Source: an uncultured Eubacteriales bacterium (lineage in GTDB: Bacteria > Bacillota > Clostridia > Oscillospirales > CAG-272). Taken from it: a DNA stretch of 37,380 bases. A program made the position numbers and the translations under genes. The stretch's first letter is position 1, and each line of letters starts with the position of its first letter. Shown here piece after piece: positions 23,511 to 30,790 of the stretch. Where the stretch lies: positions 1 to 37,380 of the forward strand of contig CATWNM010000021.1 in the NCBI GenBank assembly GCA_958352145.1, in the 5' to 3' direction. The notes under the pieces were generated by a model. It was not told the DNA's origin. It did not search any database and was given only the letters and a program-made list of their open reading frames with translations.

Positions 23511-23858
23511 ATGGATAAAATTCAGGCTTTTGTAAGCGAGCAGATCAAGGAAAATCCCCCTGTGGTCGAAATCGGAAGCACCGTAAAAGTGCACAACCGG
23601 ATCAAGGAAGGCGCTCGGGAAAGAATTCAGATTTTCGAGGGTACGGTCATCGCAAAGCACGGCGGCGGGATATCAGAAACGTTTACCGTCAGACGTGTTG
23701 CTTATGGCTGCGGTGTCGAAAAGACGTTCCCGGTGCATTCACCGAATGTGGCTAAAGTCGAGCTTGTGCGCGTCGGTAAGATTCGCCGTGCGAAGCTGTA
23801 TTACATTCGAGACCGTGTCGGCAAGAGCGCCAAGGTGAAAGAGAAGATTGATAACTGA
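23511..23858 (+). CDS. rplS: 50S ribosomal protein L19
   Basis: 115 residues. The conserved core GSTVKVHNRIKEGARERIQ, FEGTVIAKHGGG, FTVRRVAYGCGVEKTFP and the C-terminal RRAKLYYIRDRVGKSAKVKEK are all present. The ATG at 23511 is preferred over the adjoining GTG because GGAGG is then at normal spacing. It is monocistronic, with its own leader and terminator. L19 sits at the 30S-50S interface. Confidence 0.98.
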   Translation: MDKIQAFVSEQIKENPPVVEIGSTVKVHNRIKEGARERIQIFEGTVIAKHGGGISETFTVRRVAYGCGVEKTFPVHSPNVAKVELVRVGKIRRAKLYYIRDRVGKSAKVKEKIDN

Positions 23859-23882
23859 GCATCAGGTCGGATGACCAAAAAG

Positions 23883-23912
23883 GACGGAGCGGTTTTGTTC
23901 CGTCTTTTTTTC
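23883..23912 (+). terminator. Terminator of rplS
   Basis: Stem GACGGA/TCCGTC (23883-23888 and 23899-23904) with a 10-nt loop, followed by eight T. Confidence 0.92.
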
Positions 23913-23986
23913 GTCTTTCTTGAGATATTTGGTTTCAAAACCGTAGTATATAGATGAGGGATGAGGCAGAGAGGGCGGTGATTCTG

Positions 23987-24544
23987 ATGGACGATAGTAC
24001 AATCGTTGAATTGTTCTTTGAGCGCTCAGAGCAGGCAATTATTGAACTATCGAATAAGTATGAAAAAGTTTGCAAAAAGACAGCGCAGAATATTTTGCAT
24101 AACGAACATGATTCCGAAGAATGTGTCAACGACGGCTGGCTTGCTGTATGGAATACAATACCGCCTCAAAATCCCGATCCATTGCTTAGTTATGTATGCC
24201 GCATTGTTCGTAATATTTCAATTAAGAAATATCATGAAAATACCGCCGCAAAGCGCAACAGTTATTATGATGTCGCTCTTGACGAATTGGAGGAATGTGT
24301 TCCCTCCGCTTCTTCGATAGAGAATGAAAGCAGTGCAAACGAGCTTTCAAAGGCCATTAATGCTTTTCTGGACAGTATTGATGAGGAAAACAGAGTGATT
24401 TTTGTCCGGCGATATTTTTATTCCGATTCGATTGAAGATATTTCAAATCTAATCGGTACAAACCGTCATAATGTTTCTGTCAGATTGTCCCGGACAAGGG
24501 ATAAACTCAGATTTTATTTGCTGAAAGAGGGAATCTTAGTATGA
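23987..24544 (+). CDS. RNA polymerase sigma factor, ECF-like sigma-70 family
   Basis: 185 residues with a sigma region 2 (NEHDSEECVNDGWLAVWNTIPP near the end of the first third) and a region 4 helix-turn-helix (FYSDSIEDISNLIGTNRH and the recognition helix VSVRLSRTRDKL). No regions 1.1 or 3. I choose ATG 23987 over the in-frame ATG at 23954 because GGGCGGTGA is correctly spaced before it and relatives begin with a similar acidic segment. The stop overlaps the ATG of the next gene by four bases, so the pair is co-translated, typical for a sigma factor and its regulator. Confidence 0.88.
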   Translation: MDDSTIVELFFERSEQAIIELSNKYEKVCKKTAQNILHNEHDSEECVNDGWLAVWNTIPPQNPDPLLSYVCRIVRNISIKKYHENTAAKRNSYYDVALDELEECVPSASSIENESSANELSKAINAFLDSIDEENRVIFVRRYFYSDSIEDISNLIGTNRHNVSVRLSRTRDKLRFYLLKEGILV

Positions 24545-25509
24545 AACGAGAAAAAATCTCAAATGCCATGAATAATATAAGCGACGAGCATATCGAGGAA
24601 GCGGCAAGCTATACCGCACATTCGGACGTCGCATCAAAGAAAAATCTTTGGAAAAAGTGGGGAGCTATTGCAGCCTGCTTTATGCTGACGGCAGCTGCCG
24701 CGATTGGAATGTGGCAGGGCAGATTCTTTACGCAAGATCCGGTGCAGAGCACAGTTGACAAGCGCTGGCCTGAAAAACGGGTTTATACAAATCATGCAGA
24801 CGAAATTGTGAAAATAACGCCATGGTGTGAAAGGAGCATCAGTGAGCAGTATAGTGTCTTGTATTATAATTTTGCAAATTATTCAAGCAATATTACCGGA
24901 ATAACGGCCGATTGCATCGGAACTTCACTCGGAAACTGTGTATTAATAGGCTGCGATACAATAACAGACACCATTTATAAAGCGCAAGGCACGGTTTGTG
25001 CTATCAAAAACATTTCACCCGATTGTGCTGTTGGCGTTCGGTTTGAAGGTCAAACGGATTACTATGTATATGTGAATGACGGCTATAGGCCTGCAACATT
25101 GAAAGATTTTATTGATGATTTAAATCTTACGAAAACGCTTTTTTTCGGTTCGATTTATTATGAATGGATGCAGGAAAACGGTGAGATCGCGCACATTGAA
25201 TTTGAAAATCTTAATGACGCCATCGTTTGGAATATGCTGCTGAACGATACTTCGCTGGAATGCGTTGAATTCAGCGGAAACGATATTCTGATCAAAGCTA
25301 TGTTTATAAGCGTCAGTATCCCACTGCTCGGATATGAGAACATTAGCCTTGGTGTAACTGAAAATGGGTATCTAACTACCAATATTTTGAATACTGGAAA
25401 GGCATTCTTTATTGGCGCAGAAAAAGCACAAATGTTTATGGACTATGTAATTGAAAATTGCGAGGGATATGAAATTATTTATATCGAAGGCGATATTCTG
25501 CCGGAATAG
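24541..25509 (+). CDS. Single-pass membrane protein paired with the sigma factor
   Basis: 322 residues: cytoplasmic N-terminus of about 40 residues with the segment MNNISDEHIEEAA, one membrane helix (about 41-57, WGAIAACFMLTAAAAIGMW), then a 265-residue extracytoplasmic part of unknown fold. Coupling to a sigma gene and this topology suggest an anti-sigma or signal-sensing role. The N-terminal segment has no zinc anti-sigma HxxxCxxC motif. Genes of this layout, with an NISDEYIEEA-like start, are common next to sigma factors in gut Clostridia, to my recollection. The signal sensed is unknown. Confidence 0.75.
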   Translation: MKREKISNAMNNISDEHIEEAASYTAHSDVASKKNLWKKWGAIAACFMLTAAAAIGMWQGRFFTQDPVQSTVDKRWPEKRVYTNHADEIVKITPWCERSISEQYSVLYYNFANYSSNITGITADCIGTSLGNCVLIGCDTITDTIYKAQGTVCAIKNISPDCAVGVRFEGQTDYYVYVNDGYRPATLKDFIDDLNLTKTLFFGSIYYEWMQENGEIAHIEFENLNDAIVWNMLLNDTSLECVEFSGNDILIKAMFISVSIPLLGYENISLGVTENGYLTTNILNTGKAFFIGAEKAQMFMDYVIENCEGYEIIYIEGDILPE

Positions 25510-25561
25510 ACTTGATATCAAGGTTGTGCACGATTTTGAACAGGTTCCTTAAGGTAGTGCA

Positions 25562-25593
25562 AACGAGGCAGGGAGAAAGCTCCCTGCCTCGTT
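25562..25593 (-). terminator. Terminator of the carboxyltransferase/Na+-pump operon
   Basis: A perfect 14-bp stem AACGAGGCAGGGAG with its complement (25562-25575 and 25580-25593), 4-nt loop. It lies 40 bases beyond the oadA stop and can also end the sigma-factor operon on the plus strand. Confidence 0.85.
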
Positions 25594-25633
25594 GTATCTT
25601 TGGTTATGCAAGTAAAAAAGCGGCAGATCAGCA

Positions 25634-27031
25634 TTAAACGCTGTGAACGCCAAGTTCTTTATCGGCATTTCTTCCATCAAGGCCGTATTTCTTCGCTTTG
25701 CGTTCTTCAAAAAATTTTGTGGCTACCTGCTCGAACAGAGCGTAGGTGAGGATGTCTTCTTCCTGTTCCATATACGGTTTAATTTTTTCGCGCAGCGCGT
25801 CCAATTCGGGCGCGAGGTTGTCCGCGGGGCGGCAGGTAATGGGCTTTTCATTGCCGATAATTTTTTTCCGGAATTCATCAGAGATCGGCACGGGCGTTTT
25901 TCCGTAATCACCGTGTACGATTCCCTTAAATTCTTTGGTTACGATTTTATAACGTTCGCCGGAAATGACGTTGAACACGGCTTGTGTGCCTACGATCTGT
26001 GAAGAAGGGGTGACCAGAGGTGGGTATCCTGCGTCGGCGCGTACGCGCGGCACTTCCGCCAACACTTCGTCCAGTTTATCCAGCTTACCGGCTTGCTTGA
26101 GCTGCGATACAAGATTGGAAAGCATGCCGCCGGGGACTTGATAGCGCAGCGCGTTGACGTCTACTTTGAGCACTTTGGGGTTGATCAGACCGCTTTCTAG
26201 ATATTTCTCCCGCAGGCCGTCGAAATATTTGGAGACAGCGTTTAGTTTATCCAAGTCAAGACCCGTATCGTATTCCGTCCCTGCAAGTGTGGCGACGATC
26301 GGTTCTGTCGGCGGCTGCGAAGTACCGAGCGCGAAAGGGGAAATCGCCGTGTCGATAATATCCACGCCCGCCTCGATCGCTTTAAGATAGGTCATAGAAG
26401 CAAGCCCGGCCGTATAATGAGAGTGCAATTCAATCGGAACCGAGACGCTGGTTTTCAGCTTCTTGACCAGATCATATGCGTCGTATGGCTTCAGCAGGCC
26501 GGACATATCTTTGATACAGATTGAATCTGCACCCATTTCTTCCATCTGCTTTGCTAGCTTGGCAAAATGTTCGTTATTGTGCACGGGACTCGTCGTGTAG
26601 CTGAACGCAACCTGCACATGTCCGCCCTCTTTTTTTGTGGCGTTGATCGCCGTTTTCAGATTGCGCAAATCGTTCAGCGCGTCAAAAATGCGGATAATGT
26701 CAATGCCGTTTGCTACGGATTTTTGAACAAAGTATTCCACAACGTCGTCCGCATAATGACGGTAGCCGAGAATATTCTGCCCGCGGAAAAGCATTTGAAG
26801 CTTTGTATTTTTTACGCGCGCGCGAATCGTACGGAGCCTGTCCCACGGGTCTTCATTCAGAAAGCGAAGGCAGGCGTCAAAGGTTGCACCGCCCCATGCT
26901 TCCAGCGCATGATATCCGACCACGTCCAACGCTTCCAGTATAGGAAGCATTTCTTCGGTTGACATTCGGGTAGCCGCGAGCGACTGATGGGAATCGCGCA
27001 ACACCGTTTCTGTAATTTTTATTTTAGCCAT
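25634..27031 (-). CDS. oadA: Oxaloacetate decarboxylase alpha subunit (carboxyltransferase, 5S type)
   Basis: Transfers the carboxyl group between oxaloacetate/pyruvate and biotin. 465 residues: a TIM-barrel with metal ligands D13 (LRDSHQS), H203 and H205 (LHSHYT), the lysine expected to be carbamylated K174 (CIKDMSG), followed by the conserved carboxylase helical domain. It has no fused biotin domain; the carrier is the separate gene at 28255. It is the last gene of the operon. The same subunit type serves as the 5S part of transcarboxylase and as pyruvate carboxylase subunit B, so the exact complex is inferred from neighbours. Confidence 0.93.
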   Translation of the reverse strand: MAKIKITETVLRDSHQSLAATRMSTEEMLPILEALDVVGYHALEAWGGATFDACLRFLNEDPWDRLRTIRARVKNTKLQMLFRGQNILGYRHYADDVVEYFVQKSVANGIDIIRIFDALNDLRNLKTAINATKKEGGHVQVAFSYTTSPVHNNEHFAKLAKQMEEMGADSICIKDMSGLLKPYDAYDLVKKLKTSVSVPIELHSHYTAGLASMTYLKAIEAGVDIIDTAISPFALGTSQPPTEPIVATLAGTEYDTGLDLDKLNAVSKYFDGLREKYLESGLINPKVLKVDVNALRYQVPGGMLSNLVSQLKQAGKLDKLDEVLAEVPRVRADAGYPPLVTPSSQIVGTQAVFNVISGERYKIVTKEFKGIVHGDYGKTPVPISDEFRKKIIGNEKPITCRPADNLAPELDALREKIKPYMEQEEDILTYALFEQVATKFFEERKAKKYGLDGRNADKELGVHSV

Positions 27032-27053
27032 TGGATTTTTCCCCTTTGCAATA

Positions 27054-28229
27054 TTATTTGAAGAACTGCAGGAAAATACCTGCCGCGACAGCAGAGCCGA
27101 TTACACCCGCGACATTCGGCCCCATTGCGTGCATAAGCAGAAAATTGGAGGGATTTTCTTTTTGACCGACCATATTGCTGACACGCGCGGCCATCGGTAC
27201 GGCGCTGACGCCGGCCGATCCGATCAATGGATTGATCTTTCCTTTTGTCAATACGTACATCAGCTTCCCGAATAGGATGCCCGCGCAGGTTGCAATGATG
27301 AATGCTGCCAGTCCGAGAATGATGATATAGACGGTCTGGAGCGACAAAAAGCTGGCTGCGTTTGCCGTAGCGCCGACGGATACGCCGAGGAAAATTGTAA
27401 GAATATTGCAGAGTTCGTTTTGTGCGGTTTTGGACAGGCGCTCGGTCACACCGCAGACCGTTAAGAGATTGCCGAGCATGAGAAAACCGATCAGCGGAGC
27501 CGCATCCGGTACGAGCAGCACGACGATCACCGATACTGCAATGGGGAATACGACCTTTTCGACTTTAGAGACCGGACGAAGGTTTTTCATGACTACGGAG
27601 CGTTCTTTTTTGGTGGTTAAAAGTTTCATAAACGGCGGCTGTATAATCGGGATCAGCGCCATATAAGAATACGCTGCGATAGCGATGGGGCCGAGAAGCA
27701 GCGGAGCCAGCGTTTTTGTGACGAGGATGGCGGTCGGGCCGTCTGCGCCGCCGATGATGCCGATTGCCGCCGCTTGTTCCGGGTCAAAACCGAGGAAGAG
27801 CGCACCGAAAAAGGCGGCAAATACGCCGAACTGAGCTGCAGCGCCCAGCAGCAGGCTTTTGGGGTTCGCAATCAGCGGGGTAAAATCGGTCATTGCGCCG
27901 ACACCGAGAAAGATCAACGATGGGTAAATACCGAGCTTGACGCCGAGATACAGGATGTCGATCAGTCCGCCGTGCAGAATTTCTGAATAATTGAGTTCCT
28001 CACGCAGGAAATATTCCATATGAAACAATTCCGCGCCGGGGAGATTAGCGAGCAGCATGCCGAAAGCAATGGGGAGCAGTAGCAGCGGCTCGTACTTTTT
28101 TCCGATTGCCAGATAGATGAGCACACCTATGATTAAGTACATAATCAAGGTTTTGCACATCAGAACGGGATCTTCGACAAAGTCGTAGATGCCGGTTGAT
28201 TTGGCAAAGTTTATAAGCGTGTCAAGCAT
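27054..28229 (-). CDS. oadB: Sodium-pumping decarboxylase beta subunit
   Basis: 391-residue polytopic membrane protein with about ten or more hydrophobic helices; decarboxylates carboxybiotin and exports Na+. The family signature GGADGPTAI is at 160-168 with the key aspartate D163. Also conserved are the segments SLIFLGVGAMTDFTPLI and, near the C-terminus, GSAGVSAVPMAARV and MHAMGPNVAGVIGSAVAAG. It also serves glutaconyl-CoA and methylmalonyl-CoA decarboxylases (GcdB/MmdB), so the substrate depends on the partner carboxyltransferase. Gaps of 22-25 bases to both neighbours indicate co-transcription. Confidence 0.95.
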   Translation of the reverse strand: MLDTLINFAKSTGIYDFVEDPVLMCKTLIMYLIIGVLIYLAIGKKYEPLLLLPIAFGMLLANLPGAELFHMEYFLREELNYSEILHGGLIDILYLGVKLGIYPSLIFLGVGAMTDFTPLIANPKSLLLGAAAQFGVFAAFFGALFLGFDPEQAAAIGIIGGADGPTAILVTKTLAPLLLGPIAIAAYSYMALIPIIQPPFMKLLTTKKERSVVMKNLRPVSKVEKVVFPIAVSVIVVLLVPDAAPLIGFLMLGNLLTVCGVTERLSKTAQNELCNILTIFLGVSVGATANAASFLSLQTVYIIILGLAAFIIATCAGILFGKLMYVLTKGKINPLIGSAGVSAVPMAARVSNMVGQKENPSNFLLMHAMGPNVAGVIGSAVAAGIFLQFFK

Positions 28230-28254
28230 AATTGTACCAACTTTCCCGAGCGAT

Positions 28255-28647
28255 TCAGTTCAGCGTGATCAAAATATCGCCGCTTTGTACCGTAGCGCCG
28301 TTTGAAACGTTAATACTTGCAACTGTTCCGTCTGCGGGAGCAGGAATATCGTTTTCCATTTTCATAGCCTCAAGCACACAAAGCGAATCGCCTGACTTTA
28401 CCGCCTGACCTACCGTCACGTTGATTTTGAGGACAGTTCCCGGCATAGGCGCGGAGACCTTGGTTGCGCCCCCCTGTGTGCCGGCGGGCGCAGCAGGCGC
28501 TGCCTTGGGAGATGCGGGCGCGGCTTTGGGGGCGGCAGCCGGGGCGGCGGGCGCTGAAACCGTTGTGGAGACGGGAGCCACTGCGCCCATTTCTTCTACC
28601 GTAACTTCATAGGTAGTACCGTTGACGGTAACGATATATTGTTTCAT
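28255..28647 (-). CDS. Biotin carboxyl carrier protein of the decarboxylase
   Basis: 130 residues: a short N-terminal part, an Ala/Pro-rich flexible linker (about 30-58), and a C-terminal biotinyl domain with the modified lysine K96 in EAMKM and the upstream PMPG turn at 67-70. It shuttles carboxyl groups between the carboxyltransferases and the membrane beta subunit. The start is taken at the second in-frame ATG (28647), where ATAGGAG precedes by eight to nine bases. Equivalent to the 1.3S subunit of transcarboxylase and to GcdC/MmdC. Confidence 0.95.
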   Translation of the reverse strand: MKQYIVTVNGTTYEVTVEEMGAVAPVSTTVSAPAAPAAAPKAAPASPKAAPAAPAGTQGGATKVSAPMPGTVLKINVTVGQAVKSGDSLCVLEAMKMENDIPAPADGTVASINVSNGATVQSGDILITLN

Positions 28648-28671
28648 AATGATTTCTCCTATCAAAATATT

Positions 28672-29052
28672 TTATTTTCCAGATGAGAACCGATTGTTTG
28701 CGCGCTTGAATGAGACGACGCGAAAAGCCGGCGCGTCCGCTCCGCGGTACGCTTCGACTGCAGCGGTAATGACCGCGGTCAGTTCCAGATCGTCGCTTCG
28801 TTTTTCCGTGTTTTTTGCAGCGGGTGACACCGCCGGCGCCGGCGCGACTACCGGCGGCGGATTGAACGTACCGGTCTTTTTCTCGGCAAAAGGTTTTAGG
28901 ATGACGTGAAGCAGTTCAACGAGTCCCCAGAGCAACGCGAGAATGGCAAATACCGTACCCATCCCGAGCAGGGTGACCTGTCCGCCGATAGAAAGCTTAT
29001 CGCCGAGCGACAGCGCGGTTCCGTCGGCAGCGCTTAATAAGAAATTAAACAT
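28672..29052 (-). CDS. oadG: Decarboxylase membrane-anchor subunit (OadG family)
   Basis: 126 residues: one transmembrane helix (about 27-53), a Pro/Ala linker (64-80), then a short soluble C-terminal domain DLELTAVITAAVEAYRG...FRVVSFKR typical of OadG/MmdD. It anchors the soluble carboxyltransferase to the beta subunit. The frame is open upstream into the preceding gene, but ATG 29052 with GGAGG seven to eight bases before it and the usual short N-terminus fix the start. Eleven bases separate it from the carboxyltransferase stop. Confidence 0.85.
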   Translation of the reverse strand: MFNFLLSAADGTALSLGDKLSIGGQVTLLGMGTVFAILALLWGLVELLHVILKPFAEKKTGTFNPPPVVAPAPAVSPAAKNTEKRSDDLELTAVITAAVEAYRGADAPAFRVVSFKRANNRFSSGK

Positions 29053-29063
29053 AGCGAACCTCC

Positions 29064-30524
29064 TCAAAGGGGCAGATTTGCGTGCCTGCGCGCCGGCGTG
29101 CCTGCGCATTTTGACGCCAGCATGGAAAGCGCCGCACAAATTCTCTGCCGCAGTTCGGCGGTTTTAATGACGTCGTCGATCTCGCCGTGCAACGCGGCGC
29201 GCGCGGGCGTCGCATATTCGGCCGCCCAATCCGCTTCAACTTCTTCCCGGCTTTGTTTCGCGACGCGGTCGTTCCAGAGAAATGCCACTGCGCTCGCGGG
29301 GGACATAATGCTGATTTGTGCGCTGTCCAGCGCAAATGCAATATCCGCGCCGACAGATTTGGAGCCCATCAGTGTAAAAGCGCTCCCATAGGCTTTGCCG
29401 ATGACAACTGTGATTTTGGGGCAGACTGCGCCTGCGTAGGCAAAAGCCAGTTTTGAAAGCTCGGCGGCAAGAGGCGCGTCTTCCCCCTCGCCGTCCACGG
29501 CGATCCCCTCGCTGTCGACGAGCGTTACGACCGGAATGGAGAAGCTGTCACACAGGGAAATAAATCTTGCCATTTTGCGCGCGCACTGCGGCGTGAGCCG
29601 CCCGCCGTCGGAGACTGGCTGATTGGCGACGATCCCCGTTACGCTGCCGCCGATGGAGCCCAGCGCGCAGAGTGCTTCCGGCGCATAGCTGTCTGAAACC
29701 TCCATAAACTCGCCGTGATCGCAGATTTCAGATAGGACGGTTTTTATATCGTAGCCCTCGCCAGCATCGGGGATATTGACCGTGCGGTTGAGATCGTCTG
29801 TGGACAACTCGGTAACAGTGCCCTCCATGTTGTTTTGCGGCAGATAGTTAAGCAGGCGCCGTATGCCCGCCGCGGCCTCCGCCTCGGTATCGTAGACTTT
29901 GGAGATCAGCCCGGTTCTGGCGGTATGATCGGCCGTACCGGCGTCTTTACCGGGAAGCAGGGAAGGCGGATTCACGTAAATACTGGATTTGTCTTTGACC
30001 GACACGGATACATCGAACATAGCGGAGATGACCGCTGCGCTTCCGGCGCAGATTCCGTGAATGTAAGCGATCTGCGGAATAACGCCCGACGCTTTTGCGA
30101 CGGCGCGCATGACTTCGCCGTAGGCGCCGAGCGCGTCGACGCCTTCGTTTATGCATGCACCGGCACTGTTGAAGATGCCGATGACCGGCGCGCCGCTTTT
30201 TTCTGCGAGCGCATACAAGTCACAAATTTTTTTGGCCTGCTGCCGGTCAAACGCGCCTTTCATTCTGAAAAAGTCCTGTGCGAATATGAATACGAGTCTG
30301 GAATCTATTGCGCCGTACCCGCAGATGACGCCTTCAAACTCGTCGCTGTCTGCCGACCGCCGCACATAGGTGCCTGTTTCGGCAAAAGTCGAATCGTCTA
30401 GAATTGCGAGGATCATTTGCCGTGCGGACAGCGTATTGACTTTGCTTGCCGCTGCGGCGCTCTCCTCGTCTTTTTTGGCAAGTGCTAAGGCGAGATCGGT
30501 CATGGGCTGCTTTTTATCTTTCAT
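29064..30524 (-). CDS. Acyl-CoA carboxyltransferase-like subunit (MmdA/12S type)
   Basis: 486 residues with the tandem crotonase-fold arrangement of the 12S/MmdA/PCCB family: VICGYGAIDSRLVFIFAQDF, SGVIPQIAYIHGICAGSAAV in the first half; PVVTLVD, PKITVVIGKAYGSAF, and the terminal ARAALHGEIDDVI in the second. The first oxyanion-hole region, usually DSGGARIQEG, is NSAGACINEG (119-128), and the usual GF-type loop after VTLVD is replaced by acidic sequence, so it is a divergent member. Start ATG 30524 with CGGAGG before it. First gene of the operon, so the acyl-CoA substrate (methylmalonyl, glutaconyl or malonyl type) defines the complex, but I cannot specify it. Confidence 0.82.
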   Translation of the reverse strand: MKDKKQPMTDLALALAKKDEESAAAASKVNTLSARQMILAILDDSTFAETGTYVRRSADSDEFEGVICGYGAIDSRLVFIFAQDFFRMKGAFDRQQAKKICDLYALAEKSGAPVIGIFNSAGACINEGVDALGAYGEVMRAVAKASGVIPQIAYIHGICAGSAAVISAMFDVSVSVKDKSSIYVNPPSLLPGKDAGTADHTARTGLISKVYDTEAEAAAGIRRLLNYLPQNNMEGTVTELSTDDLNRTVNIPDAGEGYDIKTVLSEICDHGEFMEVSDSYAPEALCALGSIGGSVTGIVANQPVSDGGRLTPQCARKMARFISLCDSFSIPVVTLVDSEGIAVDGEGEDAPLAAELSKLAFAYAGAVCPKITVVIGKAYGSAFTLMGSKSVGADIAFALDSAQISIMSPASAVAFLWNDRVAKQSREEVEADWAAEYATPARAALHGEIDDVIKTAELRQRICAALSMLASKCAGTPARRHANLPL

Positions 30525-30626
30525 TGTAAACCTCCGTTTACTATTTATTCCATTTCGAATGTGCGCGGTGAATCCGTACAATAAGGGTAGAAAGAAGGAA
30601 GAAAATCCCTTTCTTACCCATTTTAT

Positions 30627-30655
30627 ACTATACCACAAAAATTCTTTCTTTTCAA
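30627..30655 (-). promoter_or_regulatory. Promoter of the carboxyltransferase/Na+-pump operon
   Basis: Minus strand TTGAAA (30650-30655), 17-nt spacer, TATAGT (30627-30632). The leader of about 95 nt contains an imperfect hairpin between GGGTA-GAAAG and CTTTC-TTACCC (roughly 30585-30620) that could be regulatory. Confidence 0.7.
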
Positions 30656-30743
30656 TTCTAAAATTATAAAAATTTTCATAGGAATTAAAACATTTTTAAT
30701 TCAAGTTGATGGAATACCGATCACTGTGGAACGCAAAACATAG

Positions 30744-30788
30744 AAAAGCAGTGCAAAGGGCGGACGCATCCGTCTTTGCACTGCTTTT
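30744..30788 (-). terminator. Terminator of the surface-protein gene
   Basis: A 15-bp perfect stem (arms 30744-30758 and 30774-30788) with an inner GCGGA/TCCG extension. The stem begins just after the stop codon; the minus strand then reads CTATGTTTTGCG. Confidence 0.85.
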
Positions 30789-30790
30789 GA

